NCBI GenBank assembly: GCA_034005165.1
Contig: JAVEVE010000003.1
Location: forward strand, 1 to 64,000
From: UBA1573 sp034005165
GTDB lineage: Bacteria; Pseudomonadota; Alphaproteobacteria; Micavibrionales; Micavibrionaceae
DNA: 64,000 nt
Direction: 5' to 3'
Positions 25,361 through 34,043 of the stretch are shown here, piece after piece. The position numbers and the translations under genes were made by a program. The notes under the pieces were generated by a model. The model was not told where the DNA came from. It ran no database searches and saw only the letters and a program-made list of their open reading frames with translations. Within the stretch, counting starts at the first letter, position 1; each line of letters starts with the position of its first letter.

Positions 25361-26254
25361 CTACTTCCTGAGAGCGTCCGGATGGATGCCGGTTTCTTTC
25401 CCGATCATATAATAAACGGAGTCAAGATTAAGCTCACCGCCTGTACCACGTTCCTTCACATGGTGGGCCATCGCGGCGTCCATCATGATAATGGATTTGT
25501 CAGGCTGGTTCCGTTTCCGCATATGTGCTTCGGTACAATTAACGATAATTTCAATCGCCTCGTCGGAAACTGTCAATTTATGATGTTTTTCATATCCGGC
25601 CCTCAAATTCTTCATAATCTGGATCGTCTGAGGAACGTTCGGAACAGAAAGGAAAACTTTTTGGAAACGACGATCCATCGCAGGGTCGAGCGCAACATAA
25701 ATACGAAACTCGTCAAGTGTTGTTGCACCGATAATGTGCAAATCTCCGACCGTAAGATATGGCTTCATAACTTCGGAAAGGCCTTTATAAGCGCTCCCCT
25801 CACAAGACGGCATAATCTGGTGCATCTCGTCAATAAACAGGACAACTTTCGGATAATCCGGATCATGATAACGCTCGGCTATTCCCTTACACAACGGAAG
25901 AAAACGCCCCTGAAATTCGGCAGGTCCCATTGTCCCGGCAGACATCGCCGCAAGATCCAGCTCGAGAATACGGGCATCATGCAAATACTCGGGAACTTCC
26001 TTGGCAATAATTTTTTGAGCAAGCCCCGCACAAAGTGCAGTTTTACCCACACCGGCAGGAGCTAAAAGCGCCGCATTCTTGCGCCCCTTCTGGAGCAAAA
26101 TCAGAATGACCTGATCAATTTCTTCATCACGGCCGGTAATCGGATCAAATCGCCCCATACGCGCCCAATCGGTGAAGTCGCGACAATATTTATGAATCAA
26201 CTCTTCGAGCTCATCATCAGGGATTTTGAATTTTGATTTTACGTCACTGGTCAT
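25361..26254 (-). CDS. Single-module Clp/Hsp100-type AAA+ ATPase
   Basis: The 297-residue protein corresponds to the first nucleotide-binding module of ClpA/ClpB alone. Its DPITGRDEEIDQVILILLQKGRKNAAL block precedes the Walker A motif APAGVGKT (Lys71). The Walker B motif is VVLFIDEMH (Asp142/Glu143). Sensor 1 is IGATTLDEF, and the arginine-finger region is DPAMDRRFQKV. There is no Clp N-domain, no middle coiled coil, no second ATPase module and no ClpP-binding loop. The usual pore-loop motif KYRGEFE is changed to PAEFQGRFLP. It probably remodels a specific protein rather than acting as a general unfoldase. It is flanked by rpe and serB without obvious coupling. The partner is unknown. Confidence 0.85.
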   Translation of the reverse strand: MTSDVKSKFKIPDDELEELIHKYCRDFTDWARMGRFDPITGRDEEIDQVILILLQKGRKNAALLAPAGVGKTALCAGLAQKIIAKEVPEYLHDARILELDLAAMSAGTMGPAEFQGRFLPLCKGIAERYHDPDYPKVVLFIDEMHQIMPSCEGSAYKGLSEVMKPYLTVGDLHIIGATTLDEFRIYVALDPAMDRRFQKVFLSVPNVPQTIQIMKNLRAGYEKHHKLTVSDEAIEIIVNCTEAHMRKRNQPDKSIIMMDAAMAHHVKERGTGGELNLDSVYYMIGKETGIHPDALRK

Positions 26255-26313
26255 AGCGGCAGTCTAGCGCCACAAGAGTTAATTTTTAATGTATAGGCAA
26301 GGCGCAACGAGGA

Positions 26314-27210
26314 TTATTCCCGGAATGGGGCAATCTCATCACTTGTATAGCCCTGCATGTACAGAAGAGATTCCAAAGTCGTGTGAATTATGGAATTTTT
26401 AACAGCGACCCGAACAACAGGTTTCGGCTGATAACCAACCCCGAGTCCAGCCGCCTGAAGCATCGGCAAATCATTCGCACCGTCACCAACCGTAACAGCA
26501 CAATCAGCATCTATTCCCAGCACCGAACAATATTTGTGAAGATAACTAAGCTTGGCCCCCTTATCAAGAATCGGAGGAATAACTTCACCCGTTAACTTAT
26601 CAAACGCTACACCCAGCACATTTCCATGATGAGCCATGAACCCGCACCGCGCAGCCACACGGGATGTAAAAAACGTAAACCCTCCGGAGACCAGAACACA
26701 CTGCGCTCCAAAATGAGCCATCGTCTGAACCAAAGTCCGAGCGCCAGCACTTAAGACCATCCTATCATATGCATCTTGCAGCAAGGTCTCGGGGAAACCT
26801 GACAATTTCCCGACCCGCGCCCGCAAAGCCGCTTCGAAATCCAGCTCCCCGCGCATAGCGCTCATCGTAATTGCAGATATCTCTTCTCCGATCCCTGCAA
26901 GTTCGGCCAAATCATCAAGCGTTTCACCCGTTACAATCGTGGCATCCATATCCGCAAGGAGTAGCTGTTTTCGCCTGTTGACCGCTGGGACAACAAAGAT
27001 ATCTATCAAAAGCAAATCGGCCCGAGCGCGGAGATCAGAGAGAATCTCATCATTTATATCTGTGAAAGGTCCGGTCTCGTAGCAAACTGTATCACATAAC
27101 CATCTACCTGAGCTATTGCCAGAAGCCTCAAAAAAGGGCACTATATCTCGAACGAACCGCCCCAAAGAGGGGGATCCCCGTTGCCCGACCAGAACAATGT
27201 AATTTTCCAT
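26314..27210 (-). CDS. serB: Phosphoserine phosphatase
   Basis: This is the last step of serine synthesis. The HAD catalytic motif is ADMDATI with Asp87 as nucleophile and Asp89 as acid. Motif II is the serine in VLVSGGF, and motif IV is VTVGDGANDLPML. The extra N-terminal 80 residues are a divergent regulatory segment, as in many SerB proteins. At 298 residues the length is normal. The ATG is divergent from the pilin-like gene, with a 36-base gap that must hold both start regions. Confidence 0.95.
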   Translation of the reverse strand: MENYIVLVGQRGSPSLGRFVRDIVPFFEASGNSSGRWLCDTVCYETGPFTDINDEILSDLRARADLLLIDIFVVPAVNRRKQLLLADMDATIVTGETLDDLAELAGIGEEISAITMSAMRGELDFEAALRARVGKLSGFPETLLQDAYDRMVLSAGARTLVQTMAHFGAQCVLVSGGFTFFTSRVAARCGFMAHHGNVLGVAFDKLTGEVIPPILDKGAKLSYLHKYCSVLGIDADCAVTVGDGANDLPMLQAAGLGVGYQPKPVVRVAVKNSIIHTTLESLLYMQGYTSDEIAPFRE

Positions 27211-27246
27211 CTTGCAAAGACTCTAACACGTTAAAAGTTTTTTTCC

Positions 27247-27924
27247 ATGGCTTTATCTTCTGATACATCGCAATCCGGAAACGTCCTGTTTTTAATCTTG
27301 ATCGCCGTTGCTCTCTTCGCTGCACTTTCTTTTGCGGTATCAAACACCATGCGAGGCAACCAGACCTCCGGAATTACGCAGGAAAAAGAAAAAATCAACA
27401 CAGCCTATTTACACCAATTCCCCTCAATACTTAACCAGACCATCATGAGAATGCGCATGTCCGAAGGCGTGCTTCCCGAAGAGTTAAGTTTTGCCTTTCC
27501 TGGAAACACGGACTACGGAACATTCGGAAGCGAGTCTGAGCATGAAGTGTTTCATCCTCAAGGTGGTGGCTTGCCTTACCAAGCCCCCCCCGATAGCATC
27601 AATGACGGATCAGACTGGATCTTCAACGGAGATCTTGAAATAGAAAATGTAGGAACAACCGGCGGAACAAGTAGTAATACGGAATTGCTGGCAATTTTAA
27701 TAGGCATTCCCGAAAGCCTATGCCGTTACATCAATTATGATCTGACGAGCATAATGCAGACGCCGCCATCCGTAACCGTTTCAGGAGAAACAAACAAATA
27801 TACCGGAACATTCGGTTACGCAGGAACAATCTCGAACCCGACAATCGCAGGCCACGATACATATTGCTACTATTCTACAAATCTTGGAAAATATGTTTTC
27901 TTCAAAGCGCTTATCGAGAGATAA
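27247..27924 (+). CDS. Pilin-like protein with conserved FHPxGGG motif (paralogue 2)
   Basis: This 225-residue protein is clearly a paralogue of the protein at 14597-15331. The membrane helix GNVLFLILIAVALFAALS is identical over 18 residues, the middle reads VFHPQGGGLPY, and cysteines lie in SLCRYI and DTYCYY. The C-terminus YVFFKALIER matches YVYFHVLVER. The helix begins almost at the N-terminus, as in mature pilins, but there is no glutamate at position 5. The extracytoplasmic domain is rich in Thr, Ser, Gly and Asn. The gene stands alone between serB and rsmB, which are unrelated housekeeping genes, so it may have moved as a cassette or be a duplicated surface subunit. Function unknown. 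Confidence 0.82.
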   Translation: MALSSDTSQSGNVLFLILIAVALFAALSFAVSNTMRGNQTSGITQEKEKINTAYLHQFPSILNQTIMRMRMSEGVLPEELSFAFPGNTDYGTFGSESEHEVFHPQGGGLPYQAPPDSINDGSDWIFNGDLEIENVGTTGGTSSNTELLAILIGIPESLCRYINYDLTSIMQTPPSVTVSGETNKYTGTFGYAGTISNPTIAGHDTYCYYSTNLGKYVFFKALIER

Positions 27925-27930
27925 GCCCTC

Positions 27931-29316
27931 TTATAAAGCCTTTCCAAGACGCGCAATATAAAATCCGTCGATACCTCCGATTTCCGGAAGATATGTCGGC
28001 AATATTCGAACATCACCACGCGGCGTAATAAAATCACGAATTTCGCCAACCTCGGAAGCCTGAATAGGAATTCGGTCAACATCATCGCGGCGTTCAATCA
28101 ACCGGTCAATCTGGTTTTCCCCCTCGCACTTTTGCAAAGAACATGTGCAGTAAACAAGAACCCCACCAGGTTGAAGCATCGAAAGAGCATTTTCCAGCAA
28201 TCGCGCCTGAAGATCAACAAGACTGTTTAAATCACCTTCGCTTTTCATCCACAAAACATCTGGATTACGACGAATTGTCCCTGTGGCAGAGCATGGCGCA
28301 TCAAGAAGAATATAAGGAAATTGCTCCCGCGAGCGCCACACGGCAGCATCGGCAATTTCAGTCCGGACACTATGGCCCAATCGCATCCGCTTCATATTGG
28401 ATTGCAACCGCTGGATACGCTTGGCAGATCGGTCCAGCGCAACAACATTAGCGCCCATACTGGCAAGCTGCGCAGTCTTTCCGCCGGGCGCAGCACACAA
28501 ATCCAGAACACTTGCCCCTGCAATATTTGTCCCAAACAATTGTGCAGGTAAGGACGCCGCGGCATCTTGAACCCACCACATACCATCCTCAAAGCCGGGA
28601 AGCTCTGTGATCATCCGCGCGTGGGTCAGCCGCACTCCGCCCGTGGGAAGAGCCTCCCCCCCCAACGTTTGAGCCCAATGTTCTCGTTGCGCCTCATCTT
28701 TAAGCGTCACGTCAAGCGCAGCCTCTTGCAAATTCGACATCGCGATTTCAAGTGCCGTTCTCAATCCGTAATCCTGAATCCAGTTTTTCAACAACCACTC
28801 AGGCGTATTAAGGCGCGGAATATCCTGTTTGGACTCCCAGTCTTTTCCTTCGGCAGCAATCCGTCTCAGGATTGCATTCACAAACCCTTTCATCCGGATA
28901 TGCCCCTCAACCTCGGCAAGCAAGACAGACGTATTTACCGCCGCATGGTCAGGAATATTCATAAAAATCAACTGGGCGACCCCCAGACGCAAAATATACC
29001 CTAATACAGGAGGATTAAGCGGTTGGTCTGGCTTGGATAGGGCACGCCTAATCAAATCGTCAATCTGTCCTAAACGTCGAATGACAGTCGTCACAAGCAT
29101 ACGGACAAACGCGCGATCGCGCTGGGATAAACTCGAGAACTCCTTTGAGTCATCGAAAACCTGATCTATCGTGTGGTGCTTATCGAAAATTCTTTGCAGG
29201 ATCGCCAATGCCACACGTCGCGCAGTGAGCATCTCTGAAGGGGATGGAGGATCAAAAAGATCGGGCGAAGGAAAATGTTCTTGTGTCATGTGCTTATCGA
29301 GGATTTCTGTACGCAC
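27931..29316 (-). CDS. rsmB: 16S rRNA (cytosine-967-C5)-methyltransferase RsmB family
   Basis: The 461-residue enzyme has a NusB-like RNA-binding N-domain (about 25-170) followed by the Fmu/Nol1/Nop2 methyltransferase domain. The SAM motif is LDLCAAPGGKTAQL. The two catalytic cysteines are in DAPCSATGTIRRNPD and YCTCSLQKCEGENQ. It methylates C967 of 16S rRNA in the homologous E. coli protein. The annotated start is GTG at 29316; ATG at 29289 fits the family length equally well, and neither has a strong ribosome binding site. Its stop is only 6 bases from the convergent pilin-like gene. The link to htpX and the DUF1674 gene is a common alphaproteobacterial neighbourhood. Confidence 0.93.
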   Translation of the reverse strand: MRTEILDKHMTQEHFPSPDLFDPPSPSEMLTARRVALAILQRIFDKHHTIDQVFDDSKEFSSLSQRDRAFVRMLVTTVIRRLGQIDDLIRRALSKPDQPLNPPVLGYILRLGVAQLIFMNIPDHAAVNTSVLLAEVEGHIRMKGFVNAILRRIAAEGKDWESKQDIPRLNTPEWLLKNWIQDYGLRTALEIAMSNLQEAALDVTLKDEAQREHWAQTLGGEALPTGGVRLTHARMITELPGFEDGMWWVQDAAASLPAQLFGTNIAGASVLDLCAAPGGKTAQLASMGANVVALDRSAKRIQRLQSNMKRMRLGHSVRTEIADAAVWRSREQFPYILLDAPCSATGTIRRNPDVLWMKSEGDLNSLVDLQARLLENALSMLQPGGVLVYCTCSLQKCEGENQIDRLIERRDDVDRIPIQASEVGEIRDFITPRGDVRILPTYLPEIGGIDGFYIARLGKAL

Positions 29317-29402
29317 TCTATACTATTCCGTCACAACAAGCCACCCGGAATCACGCGCAGGACCAATGAATTTAGAAAAATATGAAAAAACGAGAGAAGC
29401 GC

Positions 29403-29915
29403 TTAATGGAATTTTGGTTCAAAATAATCATAAAGAGCATGCAAAATCATATGCCCTAAACCATTTTCATCTCTGTCACTTAAAAGCAAATCACCGCTAC
29501 GGCCACGATTGACCTCTTCAATCAGAAGTAAACTCGACAGAGCCTGCAGTTCGCGAGAGTGCTTCTCTTTGTCATCATGCTCATGGGCCATTGTAAAGGC
29601 CCGATTAAACACACGCTGACGGAGACCTGACAGATCACGTGTTCCCGAAACATCTCCGGCAGTTACATTCAGAAGAATTGTATCGTCAAACTGGATGCGC
29701 AGACGCCCAACTTCATCATCAGCCTGCGAAAGAAAACAAGAATCCTGACGATCAGCATCCGTGCTGATTTGCGGAGACTCTGAAGAAACTGGAGCTTTGG
29801 ACTGGTGAAGGGCGTCAATATCACGATCATCACTGACGTTATCGCCGCGCATGTAATGCCGCAAGGGGGGAGCAGCAATTACAGAAGACATATAGGCGGT
29901 CGTCAAACGTTGCAT
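29403..29915 (-). CDS. Unknown soluble protein, 170 residues
   Basis: The start is the ATG at 29915 with a very strong AAGGAGGAGG just upstream. The open frame continues 13 codons further, but those residues (MYIDIYLIYKEEA) come from the AT-rich leader. The product has a polar N-terminal half with many Ser, Asp and Gln (about 20-75), then a beta-rich stretch (VGRLRIQFDDTILLNVTAGD). It ends in a helical region with EEVNRGRSGDLLLSDRDENG. The pattern DDTILLNVTAGDVSGTRDLSGLRQRVFNRAFTMA suggests a compact folded core, but no family is recognised. No membrane helix or signal peptide. It lies between rsmB and htpX. Confidence 0.7.
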   Translation of the reverse strand: MQRLTTAYMSSVIAAPPLRHYMRGDNVSDDRDIDALHQSKAPVSSESPQISTDADRQDSCFLSQADDEVGRLRIQFDDTILLNVTAGDVSGTRDLSGLRQRVFNRAFTMAHEHDDKEKHSRELQALSSLLLIEEVNRGRSGDLLLSDRDENGLGHMILHALYDYFEPKFH

Positions 29916-29989
29916 GGCCTCCTCCTTATATATAAGATATATATCTATATACAAATAATGTCAAATATATATTCTTTGCAAAACCTTAA

Positions 29990-30910
29990 TCAATTCCAAG
30001 GATTTTTGGGCATAAAAGCTGAAGAATCCCGCTGGCTGCGCGAAGAAAAGCCGCCCATTTGACGCTCGATCTCCATCAAACGGCGAATACGATTCTCGGT
30101 AGACGGATGGGTAGAAAATAATCCATCCATCGCATGGACATGAAGAGGATTGATAATAAACAGATGGGCAGATGCTGGATTGGCTTCAGCCTCCTGATTG
30201 ACAATCTGACTGGCCATACCTGAAATTTTTTCAAGCGCCGTAGCCAAAGCACGTGGCTTGCCACAAATCTCGGCACCCAAACGATCTGCTTCATACTCAC
30301 GGGAGCGAGAGATTGCCATCTGGACAATAGACGCAGCAATCGGAGCCAGGAGCATCACGAGAATAGTGACAATCGGCGACATGGGCCGCCCCTCGCCATC
30401 GCGTGCACCGCCACCAAAGAACATGGCAAAATTAGCAAGCATGGATAAAGCACCGGCAAGAGTCGCTGTAACTGTCATAATGAGTGTATCGCGATGTTTG
30501 ACATGAGCCAATTCATGCGCCATGACGCCTTCAATCTCATCAGTATTCAAACGCTGCATCAATCCTGTTGTGATGGCGACAGCTGCATTTTCAGGATTAC
30601 GCCCCGTTGCAAAAGCATTCGGCTGGGGGTTATCAATGATATAAACCTTGGGGTTCGGCAACCCCGCATTTTCTGCCAGACGATAAACCATTGACACCAA
30701 CTGGGGTGAACTATCCGTATCAACCTCACGCGCGCCGTAATGGCGCAGAACAGCCTTATCGCTGTTATACCAGGCCCAGACATTCATTGCGCCTGCGGCA
30801 AGCAAGGCAATCATCAGCCCTCCTTGCCCTCCAACCAGATACCCCAACCCTCCAACCAAAGATGTCATGGCCGCCATTAAAATTGTGGTCTTTAAATATC
30901 CGGTACTCAT
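29990..30910 (-). CDS. htpX: Membrane zinc metalloprotease HtpX
   Basis: This integral-membrane M48 peptidase removes misfolded membrane proteins. The zinc site is His132-Glu133-His136 (MAHELAHVKHRD), and the third ligand Glu lies in REYEADRLGAEI. Two N-terminal helices (about 10-45) and two central helices (about 145-195) anchor the catalytic domain on the cytoplasmic face. The 306 residues are normal. The ATG follows the chorismate mutase stop closely (7 bases), so the two are probably co-transcribed. Heat or envelope-stress control is known for the family but not visible here. Confidence 0.95.
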   Translation of the reverse strand: MSTGYLKTTILMAAMTSLVGGLGYLVGGQGGLMIALLAAGAMNVWAWYNSDKAVLRHYGAREVDTDSSPQLVSMVYRLAENAGLPNPKVYIIDNPQPNAFATGRNPENAAVAITTGLMQRLNTDEIEGVMAHELAHVKHRDTLIMTVTATLAGALSMLANFAMFFGGGARDGEGRPMSPIVTILVMLLAPIAASIVQMAISRSREYEADRLGAEICGKPRALATALEKISGMASQIVNQEAEANPASAHLFIINPLHVHAMDGLFSTHPSTENRIRRLMEIERQMGGFSSRSQRDSSAFMPKNPWN

Positions 30911-30917
30911 TTTAGGT

Positions 30918-31223
30918 CTAGCTCTCCATTAGCTCTTCTTCAAGATCACAACAAATAACAACCATCAAAGCATAAATCTCGCGGATACGATCAGCATCAT
31001 CCTCACCAATCTCTCCGGGAATAGCAGCCTCAACTCTGTCGCCTGCCCGATCAATCACCTGCGCAATCCGTTCTTCAATCACAGCAGGGATCTTGTTCTT
31101 TAATTTAATCTGCGCGACCTCACGGACAATCCCCAATCGTTCAATCATCAGATCAACAATCTTGTCATCCACCGCATCTATGCGATCACGATACGGCTTC
31201 ATAATTTCTTGGACTTTAGACAT
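30918..31223 (-). CDS. Chorismate mutase, AroQ type
   Basis: This 101-residue protein is a single AroQ-class helical chorismate mutase domain, which converts chorismate to prephenate for phenylalanine and tyrosine. The family pattern is clear: YRDRIDAVDDKIVDLMIERLGIVREVAQIKLKNK, with the arginines and lysine that bind substrate, and EERIAQVIDRAG later. No dehydratase, dehydrogenase or signal peptide is attached, so it is the free-standing cytosolic type. It lies just upstream of htpX on the same strand and is divergent from the DUF1674 gene (46-base gap). Confidence 0.93.
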   Translation of the reverse strand: MSKVQEIMKPYRDRIDAVDDKIVDLMIERLGIVREVAQIKLKNKIPAVIEERIAQVIDRAGDRVEAAIPGEIGEDDADRIREIYALMVVICCDLEEELMES

Positions 31224-31269
31224 ATATTTTGGCCTTCCCCATCTCGAAAATAGTAATTAAACTAGTTTT

Positions 31270-31449
31270 ATGGAACAAAACGACAAAAATCCACATAAAT
31301 CAGAAAAACCCTCACAGAATCAAGAGGATAAACCTGTTTTAGGTCATCAGCCCCTGCCCCACATGCAGCGCGAATACGGAGGCCGTAAGGGCCTCGAGGC
31401 CACCCGCTATAATGACTGGGAACTCAATGGAAAATGCGTGGACTTTTAA
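31270..31449 (+). CDS. DUF1674 family protein, succinate dehydrogenase assembly factor 4-like
   Basis: This 59-residue frame has the diagnostic C-terminus of the DUF1674/SdhAF4 family: YGGRKGLEATRYNDWELNGK followed by CVDF and the stop. The family assists flavinylation and assembly of the SdhA subunit of succinate dehydrogenase in mitochondria and alphaproteobacteria. The N-terminal 25 residues are polar and probably disordered. The ribosome binding site is weak. It is divergent from the chorismate mutase gene and convergent with the ABC transporter gene. Its position beside rsmB and htpX recurs in alphaproteobacteria. Confidence 0.9.
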   Translation: MEQNDKNPHKSEKPSQNQEDKPVLGHQPLPHMQREYGGRKGLEATRYNDWELNGKCVDF

Positions 31450-31471
31450 TGCCATATATTCCGGTTTTTCT

Positions 31472-33280
31472 TTATCCTACCAAATCAAGGGCCTGAATCT
31501 CGTATAAACGGCGATAAATCGACTGCGGATTATCCAGCAACTGCGCGTGCGTACCTTGCTCGACAATCTCGCCTTTATCAAACACAAGAATACGGTCAGC
31601 CTTCTGAATAGTTGCCAAACGGTGGGCAATCGTAATTGTTGTTCGCCCGACCATGAGCCTCTCAAGTGCTTTCTGGATATAATGCTCCGACACAGAATCA
31701 AGAGACGATGTCGCTTCATCCAGAATGAGAACAGGAGCCTCCGACAACAACGCCCGCGCAATTGCAACCCGCTGACGCTCTCCACCGGAAAGCTTCACAC
31801 CGCGCTCACCGACAAGAGTCTGATAGCCCAAAGGCAACCCTTCAATAAACTCGGCAGCATACGCTTCCTGAGCGGCAAGACGAATTTCGTCAATCGTTGC
31901 ATCGGGCTTACCATACGCGATGTTCTCGGCCAATGACCTATGAAACAAGACGGGATCTTGCGGAACCAAAGCCACAGCACGGCGCAATGACTCTTGCGTA
32001 ACCTTGGCAATCTCCTGACCATCAATCCGGATAGCTCCTGATTGAATGTCATAAAGACGCTGGATCAATTTGACGAAGGTTGACTTACCAGACCCCGAGG
32101 CTCCAACCAAAGCAACCTTTTCACCTGCTTTGATCTCAACGGACAAGGATGCATAAATCGGACGCGCCCCTTGTTCATATTTGAACCCGACCTTATCAAA
32201 ACTGATTGTAGAACCAACTCCATCACGACAGACCTCTAGCATCTTTGCACCATCAACATCTTTGACGTCATTATCATGCAACCAGAAACCAACAACATCA
32301 GCCATCTCACTACTAGATTTCATCAACTCGGTAATCTGGCGACCAATCTCGCGTAAATACCCGCCAATGATGAAGGAAGCTGTAATAGCCACGGTAACAT
32401 CTCCGGCGCTGGCCTTTCCCTGATACCATAACCAAATGACAGATCCCGTCATCCCGGCCATCATCAGGAAACGGATCTGTGAACGGATCAAATCAACAAC
32501 AACAGCCGTCAACCACGCATTCTGGGTGCGTTGTTTCCATTGATCGACAACGTTTGCAAAATTGCGGTCTTCGCGCATTTCTCCGGCAAAACTTTTAACT
32601 GTTGAGATCGCAGTCATCACATCAGCCAGATTGGCTCCGACAGCCGTATCCATTTCGGCAGACTTGCGGAAACGTGGCATCGTTACCTTGACCGAGAGAA
32701 AAATACTCACGGAAATAAAGAGAATCACAATCGGCAAAATCACCCAACCGACAGATGGCAACTGGATAATAAGCATAGCAGTCATTCCGACACCTATAAT
32801 GGTTGCCGGATACAATCCCATAAAAATAGTATCATCGAACACATCAAATGCCCACATCCCACGGGTAATCTTGCGTACAGTCGCTCCCGCAAAACTGTTG
32901 ACGTGCCAATCCGTCGAAAAACGCTGCACTTTGTACATTGCGTCCGTCAAAATCTCATAAAGATTTCGCACAGCAAATTTATTCCATTGCCATGTTGCCA
33001 ATGCCCATGCCCAGCTATGTGTCAACTGGAGTACAGCAAGCGATGCAAATGCGATCAAAACCAGCCTCAGACTTCCGTCAACGCCTGGATCAAGATCACT
33101 AACTGCGTCAACCAACCGCCCCGAAAATAACGGATAAAAAATATCGACACCGACCGAGATCGTCATAAAAGCAAGAGCCTTCAAGCCACGCCACTTATGC
33201 CGCAGCCAGTAATGACGCGCAAAGCGCATCTGATCTTTAAACCCGACCTTCGGGATCATCTGTTCTGTTTCAGCGCGCAT
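31472..33280 (-). CDS. ABC exporter, fused membrane and ATP-binding domains
   Basis: This 602-residue half-transporter has six membrane helices (about 30-310). The ATPase domain shows Walker A LVGASGSGKST, the signature KLSGGERQRVAIARAL, Walker B VLILDEATSSLD and the H-loop IAHRLAT. It would work as a homodimer of the type B exporter class (MsbA, HlyB and multidrug relatives). The start is the ATG at 33280 behind AGGAGAG; the frame runs 14 codons further but without a start signal. The substrate cannot be inferred. It converges with the DUF1674 gene, and no periplasmic adaptor gene is nearby. Confidence 0.93.
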   Translation of the reverse strand: MRAETEQMIPKVGFKDQMRFARHYWLRHKWRGLKALAFMTISVGVDIFYPLFSGRLVDAVSDLDPGVDGSLRLVLIAFASLAVLQLTHSWAWALATWQWNKFAVRNLYEILTDAMYKVQRFSTDWHVNSFAGATVRKITRGMWAFDVFDDTIFMGLYPATIIGVGMTAMLIIQLPSVGWVILPIVILFISVSIFLSVKVTMPRFRKSAEMDTAVGANLADVMTAISTVKSFAGEMREDRNFANVVDQWKQRTQNAWLTAVVVDLIRSQIRFLMMAGMTGSVIWLWYQGKASAGDVTVAITASFIIGGYLREIGRQITELMKSSSEMADVVGFWLHDNDVKDVDGAKMLEVCRDGVGSTISFDKVGFKYEQGARPIYASLSVEIKAGEKVALVGASGSGKSTFVKLIQRLYDIQSGAIRIDGQEIAKVTQESLRRAVALVPQDPVLFHRSLAENIAYGKPDATIDEIRLAAQEAYAAEFIEGLPLGYQTLVGERGVKLSGGERQRVAIARALLSEAPVLILDEATSSLDSVSEHYIQKALERLMVGRTTITIAHRLATIQKADRILVFDKGEIVEQGTHAQLLDNPQSIYRRLYEIQALDLVG

Positions 33281-33493
33281 AATACTCTCCTGTTCTTTTA
33301 AAACCGGACGGCGCAGACACAAAAATCCTACTAAATTTCAAAGATCACGGAGATAAATTGAAAATCTGATTTCTGTCTCTGGACAATCCTGCGCACAAGA
33401 TACGCCGTGCCCAAGCCCTTAGAAATCAAGACCTGCTGGCACGAAAACAACACCATTATTTATGACGAAACATGTCATTTTGCGCGTTTCCTT

Positions 33494-33524
33494 GTGTGAC
33501 GTAATTTTCATTACTATGTCACAC
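33494..33524. repeat. Inverted repeat in intergenic space
   Basis: GTGTGACGTAAT (33494-33505) pairs with ATTAC-TAT-GTCACAC (33510-33524), 12 bp with a 3-base bulge and loop TTTC. There is no T-run on either side, so a regulatory dyad is more likely than a terminator. The rest of 33281-33551 shows nothing I can support. Confidence 0.5.
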
Positions 33525-33551
33525 GCAAAAAGTGAAAATCAACAGAAATTT

Positions 33552-33788
33552 TTATAAAGCCCGTCTGATCCGTTGCATCTCTGCTGACAACTGAACGTAG
33601 CGGGTGGCCATAAGGATATCACCGGCTTCTTTATCCAATCCTGCAAGATTTTCAATACGGTGGGAAATGGCAATGACAAAGTCAGCTGTTAACTCCGGCG
33701 TCCTTGTTCCTTTTTCCGCGTGGAAGTCCTTACACATTTTCATGATACAATTAAATTCGATGACAAGCTCTTCGGCTTTAGATGACAT
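33552..33788 (-). CDS. Small unknown helical protein, 78 residues
   Basis: The product is highly helical and charged (SSKAEELVIEFNCIMKMCKD, then TADFVIAISHRIENLAGLDK) with two cysteines, and has no membrane segment. A good ribosome binding site (GGAGGT) precedes the ATG. It resembles the small cytosolic adaptor-like proteins common in alphaproteobacteria, but no family is recognised. It stands alone between the exporter gene and an unknown gene on the same strand. The 255 bases upstream (33789-34043) show no further feature. Confidence 0.65.
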   Translation of the reverse strand: MSSKAEELVIEFNCIMKMCKDFHAEKGTRTPELTADFVIAISHRIENLAGLDKEAGDILMATRYVQLSAEMQRIRRAL

Positions 33789-34043
33789 GATGTACCTCCA
33801 TACACAGTAAAGAATTGAGGCATCATAGACCTATCGATTAAAAAAATCGCGGATCATATTGCCGCATCAGAGACAACAGCACATGCAATCTTAGGCCAAT
33901 CCCTGAATTGCCAAAGCCTCGGAATATTGTTAGGATTTAAGGACAAGGACACGATTAAAACCAAAGCCCCCCACATATCAATGCCTCCAGATCATGCCGT
34001 ACTCGCAAATTTTCGCGAGACTAAGCGTTTACAGGGAACGTGC

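Noticed and set aside
29171..29512. Plus-strand open frame of 113 codons between rsmB and the unknown gene
   Set aside because: It overlaps two better-supported minus-strand genes, is Cys/His/Arg-rich and has no start signal.
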